The notes beneath the pieces were generated by a model, which worked only from the letters and a program-made list of their open reading frames with translations, was not told the DNA's origin and made no database searches. The translations under genes and the position numbers were made by a program. Of a stretch of DNA of 64,000 bases, positions 44,633 to 57,388 are shown one piece after another (the first letter of the stretch is position 1; every line of letters begins with the position of its first letter). The stretch is from Monosporascus cannonballus (taxonomy: Eukaryota > Ascomycota > Sordariomycetes > Xylariales), in the NCBI GenBank assembly GCA_004154925.1, contig QJNS01000194.1, positions 62,001 to 126,000 of the forward strand, in the 5' to 3' direction.

Positions 44633-45979
44633 GTCCAGGAGTAACTTGTCGAGGAGTACTGATGCACAACTCGGAGAAAAGGAGTCGCAGCCTGGGGGGA
44701 CGGAAGCAAATGGGCCATAGTACGGCACCAGCGCCCCTTAGCAGTGCAAGTAGATACCGTCACGTACCGCGCAATGGCCTAGGACTTTTGGGCTTAAGCC
44801 CGCGTCGCATCGAGTATCCACCCCACCATTCAGCAATAGTAATACTACGCTTGTCCCTAAGTACCGGATCTAAACTAGTGTCGAAAAGGTACGGCAGGAC
44901 ACTATTCCAGGTCTCTATACAACCCCTTAGCTGAAAGGCACTTAAAGCTGGAAAGAGCGTGATATTGCTGGCAATTGCTATATGCATCCGGTGATCTAGG
45001 TTGTGAATATTGTTAGTGAAGGGCGGCAATGTCTGTACTGCGGGGGCGATGGCGAGGTTGCTTATAAGTACCTAAATATTCTTAGGATGGTAAGACGGTC
45101 TGAGTCGGAATCAAACACCTTCATACCACTTTTAGTTTGGCCTTGGTGTTTGGCGAATAACGGGTTCGTGCATGGAACTCTTGGCGGCAACTGAATGTGC
45201 GCTTTGGGCGTAAAGTTAAGCCATGACGGGAAAGGCTTTCGTTATCAGATCTGAACTAGTGGCAAAAGGCTAGGGTTCACCATATATCGGCAGGACATTA
45301 TTTTAGCTCTCATAAGCATAAAGATCGCTATGGATTGTGGCGGGCCAGGGTGACAGGGTCTGCACTACCACAAATCAGATCATAAGCCATCGTGCCCAAT
45401 ATAGAGCATTGGTAGCTCATTCACCGTTAGATTGAGGATATCTCGTATTCGTCTTGTCTTTTGTAGGAAATTGTGACTGACTAACGAAGCAGCCCAAAGT
45501 TGCTGTTGGGGTATGCTTTGAACATGGGATTGGATCGATCTGGCATCTTTACTTAAGCCTGTTCAACTATCAATTAGTATACTCTACCTTCCCGCTATCT
45601 ATGAGCTGAAAAGTGTAAAGCAACGCTAAGCTACCTAGTAATGTATGTAGCCAAAATCGGATGGGACAAACATTTCCTACTTAAGTATTTATCTTCGCAA
45701 TCATCTTTTTAATTCGAATCGCTTGTAAATGTTCTTTTTTTTCCTGCATGGAGGGCCATGATCACCGAACCCACGCCCCATCTTAAGCGAATCGTCTAGG
45801 GGATACATGTCTATTCCTCCTGTGCATCGCGCTTACTCTGCACTTGCCCCAGCCCTATGCAGTTGGATACCTCGCGTGCCAGCTTCCATGCTCGCCAGGG
45901 GACCCCTTGAGAACAAACGGTGCTAAGTGGTCAGCTGCAAGATCCGCTCTGCGCCCCTCCCCAACCATCGACCGCAGGG
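44633..45979. other. Intergenic region, nothing recognised
   Basis: This holds short open frames without motifs and no repeat ends. The last few hundred bases are the likely promoter of the methyltransferase gene. Confidence 0.45.
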
Positions 45980-46999
45980 ATGTTCGATTTCCTATGGTTC
46001 GGCTGGCAGACCGCGATGGGCGGCAGCGCTCCGGATGATGATGATGATGAGACGCCCGAGCCCGCCGCTGTCGCTGACGCGCGGTCGCGAGGCAAGGTCT
46101 ACATCACCGACCTCCCCGCCGACATCGAGCCCGCGCGGAGGCTGTTGCAGAGATACAGCGGCATCCCCGCCAGGGATGTCGACGAGCACATCCTAGATAT
46201 AGTATGTACTTAATAACGCACCTCCATAACAATGAGAAAGATTTTCTTTCACCTTAATTATAGAGGTTGGATGAACACACACTTACCCCAGTCGCAGCGG
46301 GATAAGTTGTGGGCGATACACCCATCCGTCTGCGTCGGCCATTGCCGCTTCCTGTCAATGCGGTTCACGTCGGACCCCCGGTACAAGGACGCGCTTAGCC
46401 GCCTCCTCGTAGCCGACTCCGACATCGCATTTCTCGATGTTGGGTGCTGCGTAGGGCAAGTTTTACGACAACTTGCATTCGAGGGAGTAGATTCGAGCAG
46501 ATTATACGGCATAGACTCTGAGCCGCGCTTTCTAAGTGCTGGGTATGAGCTCTTTAGGGATAGAGACACACTCAAGGCAACATTGGTCACTGGCGACCTC
46601 CTAGCAAGCGGTGAGAAGGGTGGAGGTGACGACGCATCTAGGCTCCTCAACGGTAAGATGACCATCATCCACGCCATGAGCTTCTTCCACCTCTTCTCAT
46701 GGCAGGCGCAGGTGAGAGCCGCGATGCGTATGATAACCTTCCTGAAGCCGGATGACGCGGATGTGATGATATTCGGGCGTCACGTAGGGACGACAAATCC
46801 TCTGGACGTAGAAGGACGGCAGGGAAGGCAGAGATACCTGCACAACGAAGAAACGTGGCAGGAATTATGGGACCAAGTCGGGGAACTAACAGGGACCCGG
46901 TGGCGGACAGAAGTCGAGTTCATCGACAAGGCAGGCATAGACATGGGTAGCGCAGATGGTACTGTCAGACGGATGCGGTTTGGAGTCTATAAGGCATAG
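45980..46999 (+). CDS. SAM-dependent methyltransferase, AusD-like, one intron
   Basis: Exons 45980-46201 and 46298-46999 are joined across a 96 bp intron (GTATGT to GCAG) and give 307 residues. The N-terminal part has an acidic run (PDDDDDETPEP). SAM motif I is FLDVGCCVGQ near residue 120. It is followed by SRLYGIDSEPRFLSAGYELF and HAMSFFHLFSWQAQ, then MIFGRHVG. This pattern is that of the fungal methyltransferases related to AusD and similar tailoring enzymes of meroterpenoid pathways, which methylate carboxyl or hydroxyl groups using S-adenosylmethionine. Length and exon boundary fit the family. An upstream in-frame ATG at 45920 is less likely because the conserved start is MFDFLWFGWQ. No core biosynthetic enzyme is nearby, so the substrate is unknown. 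There are no stops and no RIP. Confidence 0.87.
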
Positions 47000-47451
47000 G
47001 GACACTATTATCTTGGCATAGCATGGCGTAAGGGGTCCTGTTTTTCGGATTTGTATTGGCTTGACACCACATCTCAGTACGCAGTCACTAAAATTCATAT
47101 TGTACCGCCGCCAGCATAGCTGCTGAATGGTCGGCCTTACGGGTATAGACGGAATCTATCAATTATCAAGCATAGGCTCCAAATGCCATTGTACTGTCTA
47201 ACGGTTGACGGGGTTGCTGGGCGTTCGTAAGCCTTTGTTCCTAAGGTGGTACAACAAACGGCATACTGCACCCGACATAGGCACTTTAGGTTTCTCCTTT
47301 GTCCAGCAATTCAACTTGTCTTAACGGCCTCCACCATCAGCCGGTAAATTTCAACCCTAGTGCTGGCATATTCCGCGCCCCTCACTTCCCGTCTCTTCAA
47401 AATTTTGATTTAGAGGCGGGCCCGCTGGCAGCGGTTTGAGTGCTGCTCATA

Positions 47452-49657
47452 ATGCCTTCTCTCCGCGCAGACACGCCGTCAGGAGTGCCCGACTGCGAAA
47501 TCATAGAATACCTGCTCGGTAGACGCAACAAGACCAACAAACAGACCCGGTAGACCAAGACTCTGGCCGAACTTAGCTTTGAGGAACGGCTCAAGACCGG
47601 CCTCGTCCGACTGGGAAAGAGAACGACCAAAATCGACGGCGACCAATTCGGGATGCTTGCTGTCTGGGCAGGCAACGTCAGCCACCAGAACGACGAGCGA
47701 ATGGTGAGTCAACTTGGCAATGCAACGTGATATTATAGGAATAGCCACCGACCTGCTCACATACACCCGCCTAGCTCGCAATATTACCCCCGCTATTCGA
47801 ACAGCTCATGGCCCAAAAGGTGCGAGAGTCGACTGAAGTCGAGCAGCTGAAGACCCTCCTGGAATCTGTTCCAAAGGGCTCGGTGCTAGATACCACCAAG
47901 AAGTTCACAGATCATGACGAATGTACAGTGATCGGGGACAACAACGAAGAGACGGCTGTACGATTTAGCGTGGGGCTCCGGAACGTCTGCATTATGCAAG
48001 GTCACGATTTGGACAAGGATGACCAGGCGACATACAAGAACTCGACAAGAGCGAAATCCAGCGAAAAACATCTCAGTGTCCTCTTCCCAGAGCCGCCAAT
48101 GCAGTCACGTCTCCAGCGATACCTGATGGCTCAGGAAATGAAATCCGCGGACTCGAGCCTGCCTTACGACGAGAAGTCCCGAGAGAGGTATCTTCGCCAG
48201 CTCCGGACATCGGCGCAGGAAAAATATTGGACGCAGTTGTCGCGGTGGGAGCGGGAGGCCCTCAATCGAGATTCGCTGGCCGGGAAAAGCCTTGCTCTAT
48301 ATATGGAGGTCTTGGAATCTAATTGGCCGCAGAGCTGGGATAACGGACGCTTCGATCGAGACTACTTCCGCCAGTTCGTCCGGGACCACGCCGCTGCCGA
48401 GAAGCTGTGGCCGCTGGTAGACGAAGATGTTCTCGTCACCGACTGCAAGCGATGGATAGTATTTGCAAGTGTCGAAGGTCTAACCCAGATCCTACCTGGC
48501 CGGGAAGTTGCGGACCTAACCGCACGAATACTCGACTTCTGATCGTTCATCGTCCCTCTTCCCACGCCCGAGTCGAAGCGACACGTGGTCGACGACTACA
48601 TCCGGAAGGTTCATCCGGAGCTCGACATCTCGAGAGAGAAGGTCGAAGACCTCCCCAAGGCCAAGATGGCCGTGGCGCACTACGGATGCTGGGCTTCCGC
48701 CAGCGACCGCAACGGGAGGAGGACCCGGCGGACGAGGGATACCAAGCTAGACCGGCTGATCCGGTCCGACGACGGCGACGACGTCCTGGATCTGATCCCG
48801 GATTTCTACGGGGCTGCCTTCAGTACAGCAGCGAAGGTCATCCAGTTTCTGCTCGAGGCCTTGGGTCCAGACCACTATCGCAAGTGTCGCGAGATCTTCC
48901 ATAACCTTTCGGCCAACAGGCGCATGAGCTTGGGAGATGAAGGTGAGAACTTCCTCAGTCTATTCGCTCTAGATAGGCAAATTTATGCAAGCGGAATGGC
49001 ATCCTAGCGAGTATTCTCTAACCTGAAGTTCTGAAGGTACCATCCGCGCACGCAGCAACACCGAGATACCAATGACATCGTGGGTGGGGTCGCGGGCTTG
49101 GTAACATTAGGAGATTTACGTCGGTAGGCGGCCCATTATTAAATATGGAAATCGCTCAGAACTGACTGTTGGGTAGGTGGGAATATGTACCTGCCTCAGC
49201 TGGGTCTAAAGGTGGCTTACAGGCCCGGTACCTGTGTCTTGATTCGGGGGGACCGGCTCGAACACCTGGTCACAGATTACTCGGGTGCCAGGTACTTCAT
49301 GGTCAAACAAATCGTAAGTCTGACCCCAAACTCCATAGCCATACCTTGTGTTCCGTACTCTGACTCTTGATATCACAGACGAAAGCTGTAAAAGACTCGC
49401 CTGTCAGAAGCTAGGCCGCCTCCCGCCTCTGGACGCGGACGACGGCTCGGGCCATTGGGGACGCCGAAGTGGAGGATAGCGACGACCCTGACAAGACGTG
49501 TGTCAATAAGGCAGATGACGAGGATGAGGAAAGCTTCGAGCTCCCAAACAAGGAATTACATGGTGCCGGGGCTCTCCCTTCGACGTCAAGCAGCGCTGGT
49601 GCTGAGCCCGAGGCCGAGAGTTTGCGGAAGACGGAGGAATCAACTATCAAGGCGTAG
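47452..49657 (+). pseudogene. 2OG-Fe(II)-oxygenase-like fungal protein gene, decayed
   Basis: One long gene can be followed. Exon 1 is 47452-47703, with TAG at 47551. An intron runs 47704-47774 (GTGAGT to CTAG). A long exon from 47775 is open except for TGA at 48540. Further introns follow near 49010-49050 and 49120-49176. The oxygenase-like core lies at the end: HRDTNDIVGG near 49060, GLVTLGDL, then MYLPQLGLKVAYRPG (49186) and DRLEHLV, with a frameshift before NHESCKR. The tail is acidic and Ser/Glu-rich. HRD and the later His resemble the HxD...H iron ligands of 2-oxoglutarate oxygenases. The substrate is unknown. Two stops and a frameshift make it a pseudogene, unless the sequence has errors at these sites. 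Confidence 0.62.
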
Positions 49658-50660
49658 ACACGCCCGGGCCAAAAGACGGAAACACGATTTCCATATAACA
49701 TGGCAAGGGGGAGATCTGTGAAATTGGGAACGGTCACATGACACGTGTTTTCTTGGGTTGCCCTTATACCCCTGAGATGTAAAGGCGATTTCATGAAACA
49801 TCAAGAATTCCAAAACGACAAGTACTGCCAGCAGCAGATGTACGAAGCCACAGCTCTTCGTGGAATACTTAGTGGCGTGCCTCAAGGGTGGTTGTCTCTT
49901 TGTCCTGGGATACTTGGATAACATTAGCGTCATGCATGTCTTGCTGGATTACGTTTTCTGTGGTAATGATGTCTTTGTCACATTGAGAGTGAAGCTCGAG
50001 CCAGCCCGACACCGGCAAGCGGAGCTGTGACAAACAGTATGCTATCGATATTCCTCCACATCCGTATTGTTACTATCCTATGTCTTACTACTACCTCACC
50101 ATCTCTCCCGAAAACCCCCCCCTCCCCCGCGGACATCCCTCCGTATCCCATAGCAAGAAGTTGCATCGCTTTGGACTAAAATAGGCAACTGCGGAGGCCA
50201 CGGGGCCCATCAGGTTTTCAATCCACCAGTGTTTGGGGGGGCAGGGGAGCCATGCGACTAAATATCGTAATCATGCAACCCTTGATAGGACATGTCTTTA
50301 GATGAGCTATCGATCTACTCCGGACTGGCAGGCGCGAAAAAGAGGATTAGGGTTCGGTTTTCTAGCCGTTCTTTCCTTTAATCCTGATTTATCCTCCGTC
50401 CTCGTGACCGCCAATTTTTGCCAATTCATGAACAACAGCACGCCACCGCATTTATTTCTTCTTATCCTCAAATCCAGTTCACGCTGTCGTTAGTCAAACC
50501 GAGAGGTTAGACTGACGATCAATATCCCGAAATTGTCAAAGCGACGGATGGAATGTGCCGCATACACAATCGCTCCTCATCGCTTTCCTGGGGACATTTC
50601 AGGCAATGACCCTAACCGAACGACTCTTCTCTTCCGCTCCTCATATAAACCACCCTCACC
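49658..50660. other. Intergenic region, nothing recognised
   Basis: This stretch has only short open frames without motifs. Runs of C and G near 50120 and 50235 are simple sequence. Confidence 0.45.
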
Positions 50661-51947
50661 ATGTGCCACTACACAACATATTACATGCTCTGTGGTCATG
50701 CAGCCACAATCTCCTGGCCGTGCCTGCTCCGCTCCTGCATGCAATCAGCCATTGAACAGCCGCCCGTTAGCGCTCTTTGCCCGCGATGTCTGGGTTAGGA
50801 GCCCGACTCACAGGTGCTAATGCAGAGCTCGCTGTTCGGGCCGGTGCCGCATTATATCTGGACTGCCCAGCCCGGGTATATCCTGCATCAAGAAGCGCAA
50901 CTGCAGGATAGAGGAAGTCTGCCTCGCAACGAAACGGTGAATGCTAGCCACGGCAAGGAGAAGAGAGGAGCTCCGCCTTTGGAAGCAGCGGGTCGACATG
51001 GAGGTGACTATAATGCAGACTGCCGAAATAGCTCGAGAAGCAAAGACACGTCGAATAATGATGACGACATGAACAATTACACAGTCTCGGAGGAATCCAA
51101 TCTTATTAAGAAATCACCACACGTGGCGAAGAGTCATGGCGTTGGCAATCATGCAAGGCGCCACTCCCGGAGGTCCCGTACACCATCGACTAGCCGACAG
51201 GGAAGTCTAACGATCGCTGAGAACGGGGAGTTCATACTTGGCCCGCAATGGGATGTCCCGACTCGCGAAGGGGCACTAGACTTCGCTGGCTACGGCATGG
51301 AGAGGGTCGAAGTCAAGTCACTGCAATACTCAGCTGAGCACCGGTCTCACGTCACTCTCACAGAGCAGATAGATTCCTGCGACGTCTCCATGTCTGGCGC
51401 CCTCCCCTTGGAAACCCCAGAATTGGCGTCGTCACTCAGGAATTCGAATTGCTCTCCCTTTATGTGCATAGGCTGTCCATCGACCCCAGAGGTTCCGGTT
51501 GAGCTCCCCCCGAGACCAAGCAGCAAGATGGGGTGGCTCCGCAGCAATGGCCTGCGTCGCCTCTCGGAACTGTTCATTTCGTCGCCGTCAGACCGCTATG
51601 AGTCCGAGCTGAAGAACGAGTGCCTGAAGCGTCCAGAGCACCGTGGCAGTCACAATAATCACCATGATTCCGCCTTCAGGGTGGAGACAGACGCAATACG
51701 GGCTCGCCCACAATCAACAACCCCCAGACGCAGCATCCCCAACGAGAGAGATGCGCGACCGATTTCTGGAATGGGACGTGATGTTTCAAGGACAGAAAGA
51801 GCGGCCCCTTCGTACCAGAGGCCTATCCGGAGCGTGGGGGAGCTTGACAGCCATGATGAGTCCGACCAGGAGTTATGCCCTAGGGACCCGCGGCGGACGA
51901 GGGGATTTTATAAGGACAGAGGTTACTTTCAAGGATGCGAAGGGTAA
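50661..51947 (+). pseudogene. Cys/His-rich N-terminus plus disordered tail, one premature stop
   Basis: From the ATG at 50661 the frame opens with MCHYTTYYMLCGHAA and several more Cys residues, ending in ALCPRCL (residues 1-45), like a small zinc-binding module. A TAG near 50796 interrupts it. The same frame then runs without stop to 51947, giving FGPVPHYIW and a long Ser/Arg/Pro-rich, probably disordered region. The whole would be about 428 residues. I recall fungal hypothetical proteins with this start but no function. It could still be expressed from the ATG at 50814 without the zinc module, or the TAG may be a sequence error. Position 51948 to 52175 is a short intergenic gap. Confidence 0.5.
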
Positions 51948-52175
51948 AGAGAGGTGTCATCAGGGCCACTATATGGAAATGATCACAGGAGGCACCCAAG
52001 GTATCTTTGCGAATTATATTCCGAGTATATGGCATTATTGGCTTGGACTTGCCTACACACAGCTCGGGTGCCCTAGAGTCGTCTTGTCCTGATGACATCC
52101 TGTGATCGGGCATCGTAGTAAGCATTGAGTACTCAAACTCGAGCCTTTAAGGAGCTTCATTGGTATTGTGACATC

Positions 52176-54377
52176 TTATATGTTATAAACCTTCTTGTGT
52201 GCCCTAGGCGCCGGCTCGACGACTATGGGCTCCACCACAGCCACTTCCTCTTGAAGGTCATGCGGATCGCCGTATTCCGGCTTCTTCGAGATCCTGCGGT
52301 TTGACAGCGCATATAAGACCAAGAGAGCGCAGTTGCTCGCCACGGCTAGAGAGATAGCCCCGACGATGATAGTCCGCCCACGGTAGTAGAGCGGTCGATC
52401 ATCTGATCGGAAGATCTGAGCCCCAGCTATGAGGGCGACGTTTATCCCCATAGTGGGCAAGGCCTGGTGAACAAGAGACTATTAGCTGACGGTCTAATCC
52501 TCGTTAAACACGTAAGTCTACATACCAGCCTGATTGGCCTCTGTTCCTCAGACCGGGAGTTGATCGATAGCCAGGACACGTTCACCGAATCTTATGCCCG
52601 TAAGCCCACTACACACCCCCTTCAGAAGGGGATACGACACTCACTCCACCAGTTGTAGTTGGCTCTGATCATCGTAATCATGGCATATCTAGTAGTTGCA
52701 GACGCATTATCCGGGAGACACCTAAATGCTATCTTCAAACAACGGGTCAACCGATGCTGGCATACCGGAAAACTGATGTGACATACTGAAAAGGCCAACA
52801 TAGTCATGGTTCCAATCAGCGTTATAATTCCGCGTCTGTTAGTCCGGTCACTATATCCGATGTGTCAAGGGACAAGTTCGACGGATGCAGGGAGGTGTAG
52901 ATACTAACGCAACGTATCCCACGCCCAAGACCAAACACAAGCTGATCCAGTCTGCAACCGAGAACAGCGCGTTGGAAGCGAGGGCCTCGTATCCGAAGGA
53001 ATTGATGATCGAGGGCCCGTAGATGGCCAAGGACGCCGACGGGATCGCACCACAGAGCGTCATCATCGCATGCAACCACAGCTTCTTGTTCGCGAGCTGA
53101 TAGTGGTAGGTTAGTAGAGCCCCGCTGTCGCTATTCAATTGTGAACGAATAACCCACGGTTTTGAAAACCGCCTTGAACGGGATGTTTTGGGATACGGCG
53201 CGTTTGTACGAATCCTCCTGGACGATGCGCTGTCTTAGGATGAAAGCCTCCCGATCCGTGAAGTAGCGTAGCCCGACGAACGGGACGGGCCGGGATAGCG
53301 AGGCCGGGAACAGACAACCGAACACGACGCCCATGAGAACCGTCCACATCCCCTCGATCTGGTTGTCATGTGAGTGATTCTCGTACTGGGGGGTCAGGTC
53401 GCGGACACGTACCAGGAACAGCCACTGCCAGCCACCCAGGCCACTTACCCCACGCATGTGCAATCTGAGGGATACGGTTGTTAAATGACGGAAGTGCTAT
53501 GCTTGCGATACATTACTCACATGCCATAGGCTAGCAGCCCGTTGACGGCCTGGCCCAGCAGGTAACCCGCGAAGAAGGCCGCGAACCGGCGGCTTAGCTC
53601 CGAGTTCTTGTACCATTGCGAGAGCGTGTAGAGCCCCGCGGGCATGAATCCGGCTTCGAGGATGCTGTACGAGTTAATAGCTCAACAGGCATCTGAGGGT
53701 GTGCCGTCTTCTCGTACCCAAGCAATAGCCTCGTTGCAAGGAATGAGCCGAGTCCCCGCTGGAAGGCTTGGAATGCCGCCGCGAGGCCCCTTTCCTCCCA
53801 TTAGTCGATAAGGTCGGCATGAATCGATCGGGGAACCAGAATTTACCAGGCGATTATCTGACATGTGATCCAGATCTGAGGTCCGATTCGGTACAGGACC
53901 ATATTGCAGGGAATCTGTTCTTGTTAGGAAAGTGGGTCCAATATTTGGGCCGTAATGGGCAAAGTAATTACTTCGAGCAGGGTCAGTCCAGCAGACAAGA
54001 GTTGCTGGCCAATATTGAACTGGTTCTGCGTGATGCCCACATCGGCCAAGAAGTTGTCCGTCAAAGCAAACCCACTTCCGTAGTTAGTTTTGAGGGGTTC
54101 GGACTTTTACGGTAATTCTCCACTGACATGTTCGCGCGATCTAGCTGGAACATAAAGTAAATCGCCATCAACATGGACAGCACAATGAAGTCGATCCTGG
54201 ATAAACCGTTAATGTGATACTAAGCTATCTAGGGCGATTGATAGCTTACTTCTTGACCACTGCCTTCTCCTCTTCTGGCATCCAGGACATGTCAGGGCAG
54301 CTGCCTGGCCGTATATCTGGTGATCCCGTAAGGGGTTCCCTTTTTTCACCATTGGAAGAGGGGGTTAAGTCGGACAT
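52176..54377 (-). CDS. MFS transporter, anion:cation symporter (Dal5/Tna1-like) family, 13 exons
   Basis: Thirteen exons with twelve introns of 53-62 bp join without a stop into 509 residues. Exon ranges, 5' to 3', are 54377-54250, 54196-54128, 54074-53972, 53914-53847, 53789-53718, 53664-53521, 53464-53413, 53358-53158, 53096-52909, 52850-52787, 52732-52645, 52590-52526 and 52463-52176. The first helix and loop read FQLDRANIGFALTDNF. The signature between helices 4 and 5 is EAGFMPAGLYTLSQWYK. The second half has GYVADRTNRRG and SVNVSWLSINSRSEEQRP. Twelve membrane helices are expected, in the plasma membrane. The family imports organic anions such as allantoate, nicotinate or ureidosuccinate with protons; the substrate here is unknown. 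The tail is acidic and Val/Pro-rich. This is the most intron-dense gene of the window and shows no damage. Confidence 0.9.
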
Positions 54378-55269
54378 TGTCTTCGGGTGATTCCGAACGC
54401 GTGCCGTCCGATTGCCTGCCTAGCGTAAATGAATCGAAATGATATGTGATCTTCACGCAATATATAGTCAGTCGGGTTGTCGGACAAGAAGGAACGGTGG
54501 GAACCTCAAGAACGCTGGAACGAGGAGATATAGTTTTCTTTTAAGGTGTAAACGAAGATGGCCATGATCAGACAGCAAGGATCAAGGCTGGCTGAACTGA
54601 ACATCAACGATAAGCCCAGCGTGGCATTGGATAAGACCTTCGGCAGTTCGTAGGGGCCGCCGCTGCAGTGCTACCCTGAGAGCGATCTGGACCGCCGGAT
54701 TTACACAATGTCGGCATATCGAGATCACAGGGATCAATGCCGAGAGATCGACGAGGGAAGCTTCCCCTTCGAATCATGATGGCATAGTGGCACGGAATTA
54801 TAGTATCATGGAGTGCATGTTGTGGTATCGTGAGGAAGCATTAACGAATTTGCCAAGGCTCTACTGAGTTGCTCTTCATACCTGTCACCAATGTGTGGAC
54901 TATGACGCACTTGAATCTAGCTGACTAAGGGGCAAGAAACCAAGTGTGGTGCGCAACATACTGTAGGTAAGATCGAATAGCCTTGTAAAAGGGTAAGTTA
55001 TCCAGCAGCTCGATTACACGGCACACGCACATACACACTCATCAGTATATACACACGGAGAAGCACCTTCCGAGAATGCAGAACCTATGGTCGTGGGGGT
55101 TGCGCCAGATTTTGGAACAGCCGGTCCCTTCGTATAAGTGTACGTAGGACGATGGAATAAGTGAAGATATTCGCATTTATTTCCGATGTAGAGGACTTGC
55201 ACCGTGTTTACAATACCAGGAGCCAAAATACATGGAAGAACAACATCAAAAAAATCCTGGTTGATCTCC
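54378..55269. other. Intergenic region between MFS and reductase genes
   Basis: Promoter of the MFS gene and 3' end of the reductase gene. No coding motif is present. A CA-rich simple stretch lies near 55025-55050. Confidence 0.5.
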
Positions 55270-56340
55270 TCAAACCTCAGTGGTGTCTGTCATGTCGAGC
55301 CAGTTCTTGAACTCCCCGGCAACGATCTCGCCAGCATGTGAGAACTCTTTCAGATAGGCGTCGACTTCGTCCATGTCCTTATCGGTCAACTCGACCACCT
55401 TGGTGTTCTCCCTCACCCTCTCCAGTGACCCGCCACCGGGGATGGGTATGGTGATCGGCATGCCGGGGCGCTTCGACAAGCTGGCGACCCAGCTGATGGC
55501 GAACTGGGCCGGCGTGCAGCTCTTCTTCGCCGCCCACTCCCCCACCTTCTCGATGAGCCTGAGATTGGCCTCGAAGTTCTCCCCTTGGTTGCACGGGCGG
55601 TGTTTCGCGAAACCGTTCTTGATGTCTTCGAGGCTCCTGACCTTTCCTGACAGGATACTGTTGGCAAGCGGGGAATAGCCGCATGACGGTGTAAGCACGT
55701 ACAAGGAGATACGATGGGACGTGTATTCCACTCACGCGAATATGGGTATCCCGAGCTCGGCACATGCCTCGCAGACACCGTTAGTCGGGTCATCGGTTGC
55801 CCACAGGGAGATCTCGACCTCGACTGCCGCAACCTTGGTGATCTTGACTGCCTGGCGGATGGTGTTGGCATTGATTCCCGAGAGTGCCACGCCCCCGATC
55901 TTACTTTCCTTGACGAACCGGTCGAGGAGGCGCAGGGACTCGAGATACTCGGCTTGGGAGGCCCTTCGAGCCATTTCGAACATGTCGATCTTAGCCTTGC
56001 CTCCGAGCAGGTTGAGGCAGTTCTGGACGCTCTCGCACGTATATTCGGGGCTATTGTCCACATCTAAGGGGAAGCGAAACCCGCCCTTGATGTTGAGGCA
56101 GACCCTGTCGGCGTCCTGGGGGTACTTGTCGAAATACTTGCTCAGGAGACTCAAGGAGTTATCTTGCAGCGAGGTGCCATAGAACTCGCCGCCGTTCCAG
56201 GCGTTCGCGCCGGCCTCCAGCGCAGCTTTCGTGATGGCAATCTTCTCTTCCCCGGTGCTTTCCGTGGTGGGATACCATGTCAAGCCCATCAGGCCGTAGC
56301 CGATGGGTCCAACCTCCTTTCCCAGGATGGCGTAGCCCAT
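55270..56340 (-). CDS. Aldo/keto reductase, AKR8 (pyridoxal reductase) type, with an odd splice acceptor
   Basis: Exon 1 (56340-55736) and exon 2 (55678-55270) encode 337 residues in all. Features are GYGLMGLTW near the start, NGGEFYG (Tyr54) and NIKGG (Lys85) as likely catalytic Tyr and Lys. VEVEISLWATD, IPIFAYSPLA and ITIPIPGG are in the C-terminal half, followed by the cofactor-binding end region ERVRENTKVVELT. Fungal relatives such as fission yeast Plr1 reduce pyridoxal with NADPH; others act on different aldehydes. The 57 bp intron has donor GTGAGT and a branch-like GCTTAC, but the expected acceptor AG reads GG at 55680-55679. The next AG (in CAACAG) would keep the frame but remove seven conserved residues including YSPLA. 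The enzyme may thus be impaired or spliced unusually. Confidence 0.85.
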
Positions 56341-57388
56341 AGGTGAGTGCGGTGAGAACGTGATGCCGGCTAAAGGTGACCAGATGCTTGACGCCGTGAA
56401 GGCCGTGGTAGAGCTCGATGTCGATTCTTGCCGATATAGATAGATCCCAGCACTACGTAGTAGCCGAAAGCCTACTAGCTAAATAATTAGAGCTGCGGAC
56501 TATCGAGGCTATACCTATGCCACTTCAGCCGCGCGCGATGTCCGTTGAAGCATCTTATCTCCCTGGCTGTAACCGGCAACGGAATTAGCAACAAGTGAAA
56601 AGCGAGGTGCTTATGGACTCTTGTCAGATCCTGAAGTGCCGAAAAATGTGAGGCCCCACACTACGGCGGGACATTATCAGGTCTTAAATCTCACAACTCT
56701 GTTGCATGTAAAATTCATCATGGCATATGTAAGACCTTAGATCAGTTAGGTCTTTGGCGGTGGCATGTCCCGGACATAACAAAAAGTCAAGCAGTCGCAA
56801 TGTTTAGACTCGCGATCACTGTTCTTAAGTCCGGGAAACCGTACGGTCAGTTGACATGGACGGAAGAATCGGCTATGAACTAATTGAGATATCGGTTCGA
56901 CAAAGAATGAGGCACAGCAATTGCGGGGGTAAGCCTTCGTCCTCGCGATATGCTGCGGTGGTCCGCTATTCGCAGAACTCGTGTTACTGTAACTAATCAT
57001 CCCGCATGTCAGGTGGTTTCAAAGCTCTCGATCCGACCACCATAGTCTACGTTTCGCCCGTGGCATGGTATACAATGAGATAAGACTGGCGTCTTTCAAG
57101 GGATTCGGTTTATAGCAACGGTATTGGGGAGTTAATATGACTAAGCATATGCGTCAATGCCGTTGCCGCACAGCATCACCTCCTCGCCAAGACGATATCC
57201 ACGACTTATGGAAATACCCAGTGCGTTCTGCCCTCCCTCGCTATTTTCTGGTTCCATCTTTGTGGGTCGAAGTAACGTCTGGCTGGCATCGTATTACTTG
57301 CGCACCCGACCCCTAAGAGGTACCAGCAGCGATGCGTCGGCGTGCGCCTCTTGGCTCGAAGCCGGCTCAGAGGCAGTCGAAACGACCA
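56341..57388. other. Intergenic region between reductase and PfkB genes
   Basis: No coding motif or repeat terminus is seen. An 84-codon minus frame (56746-57000) has no family resemblance. Confidence 0.5.
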
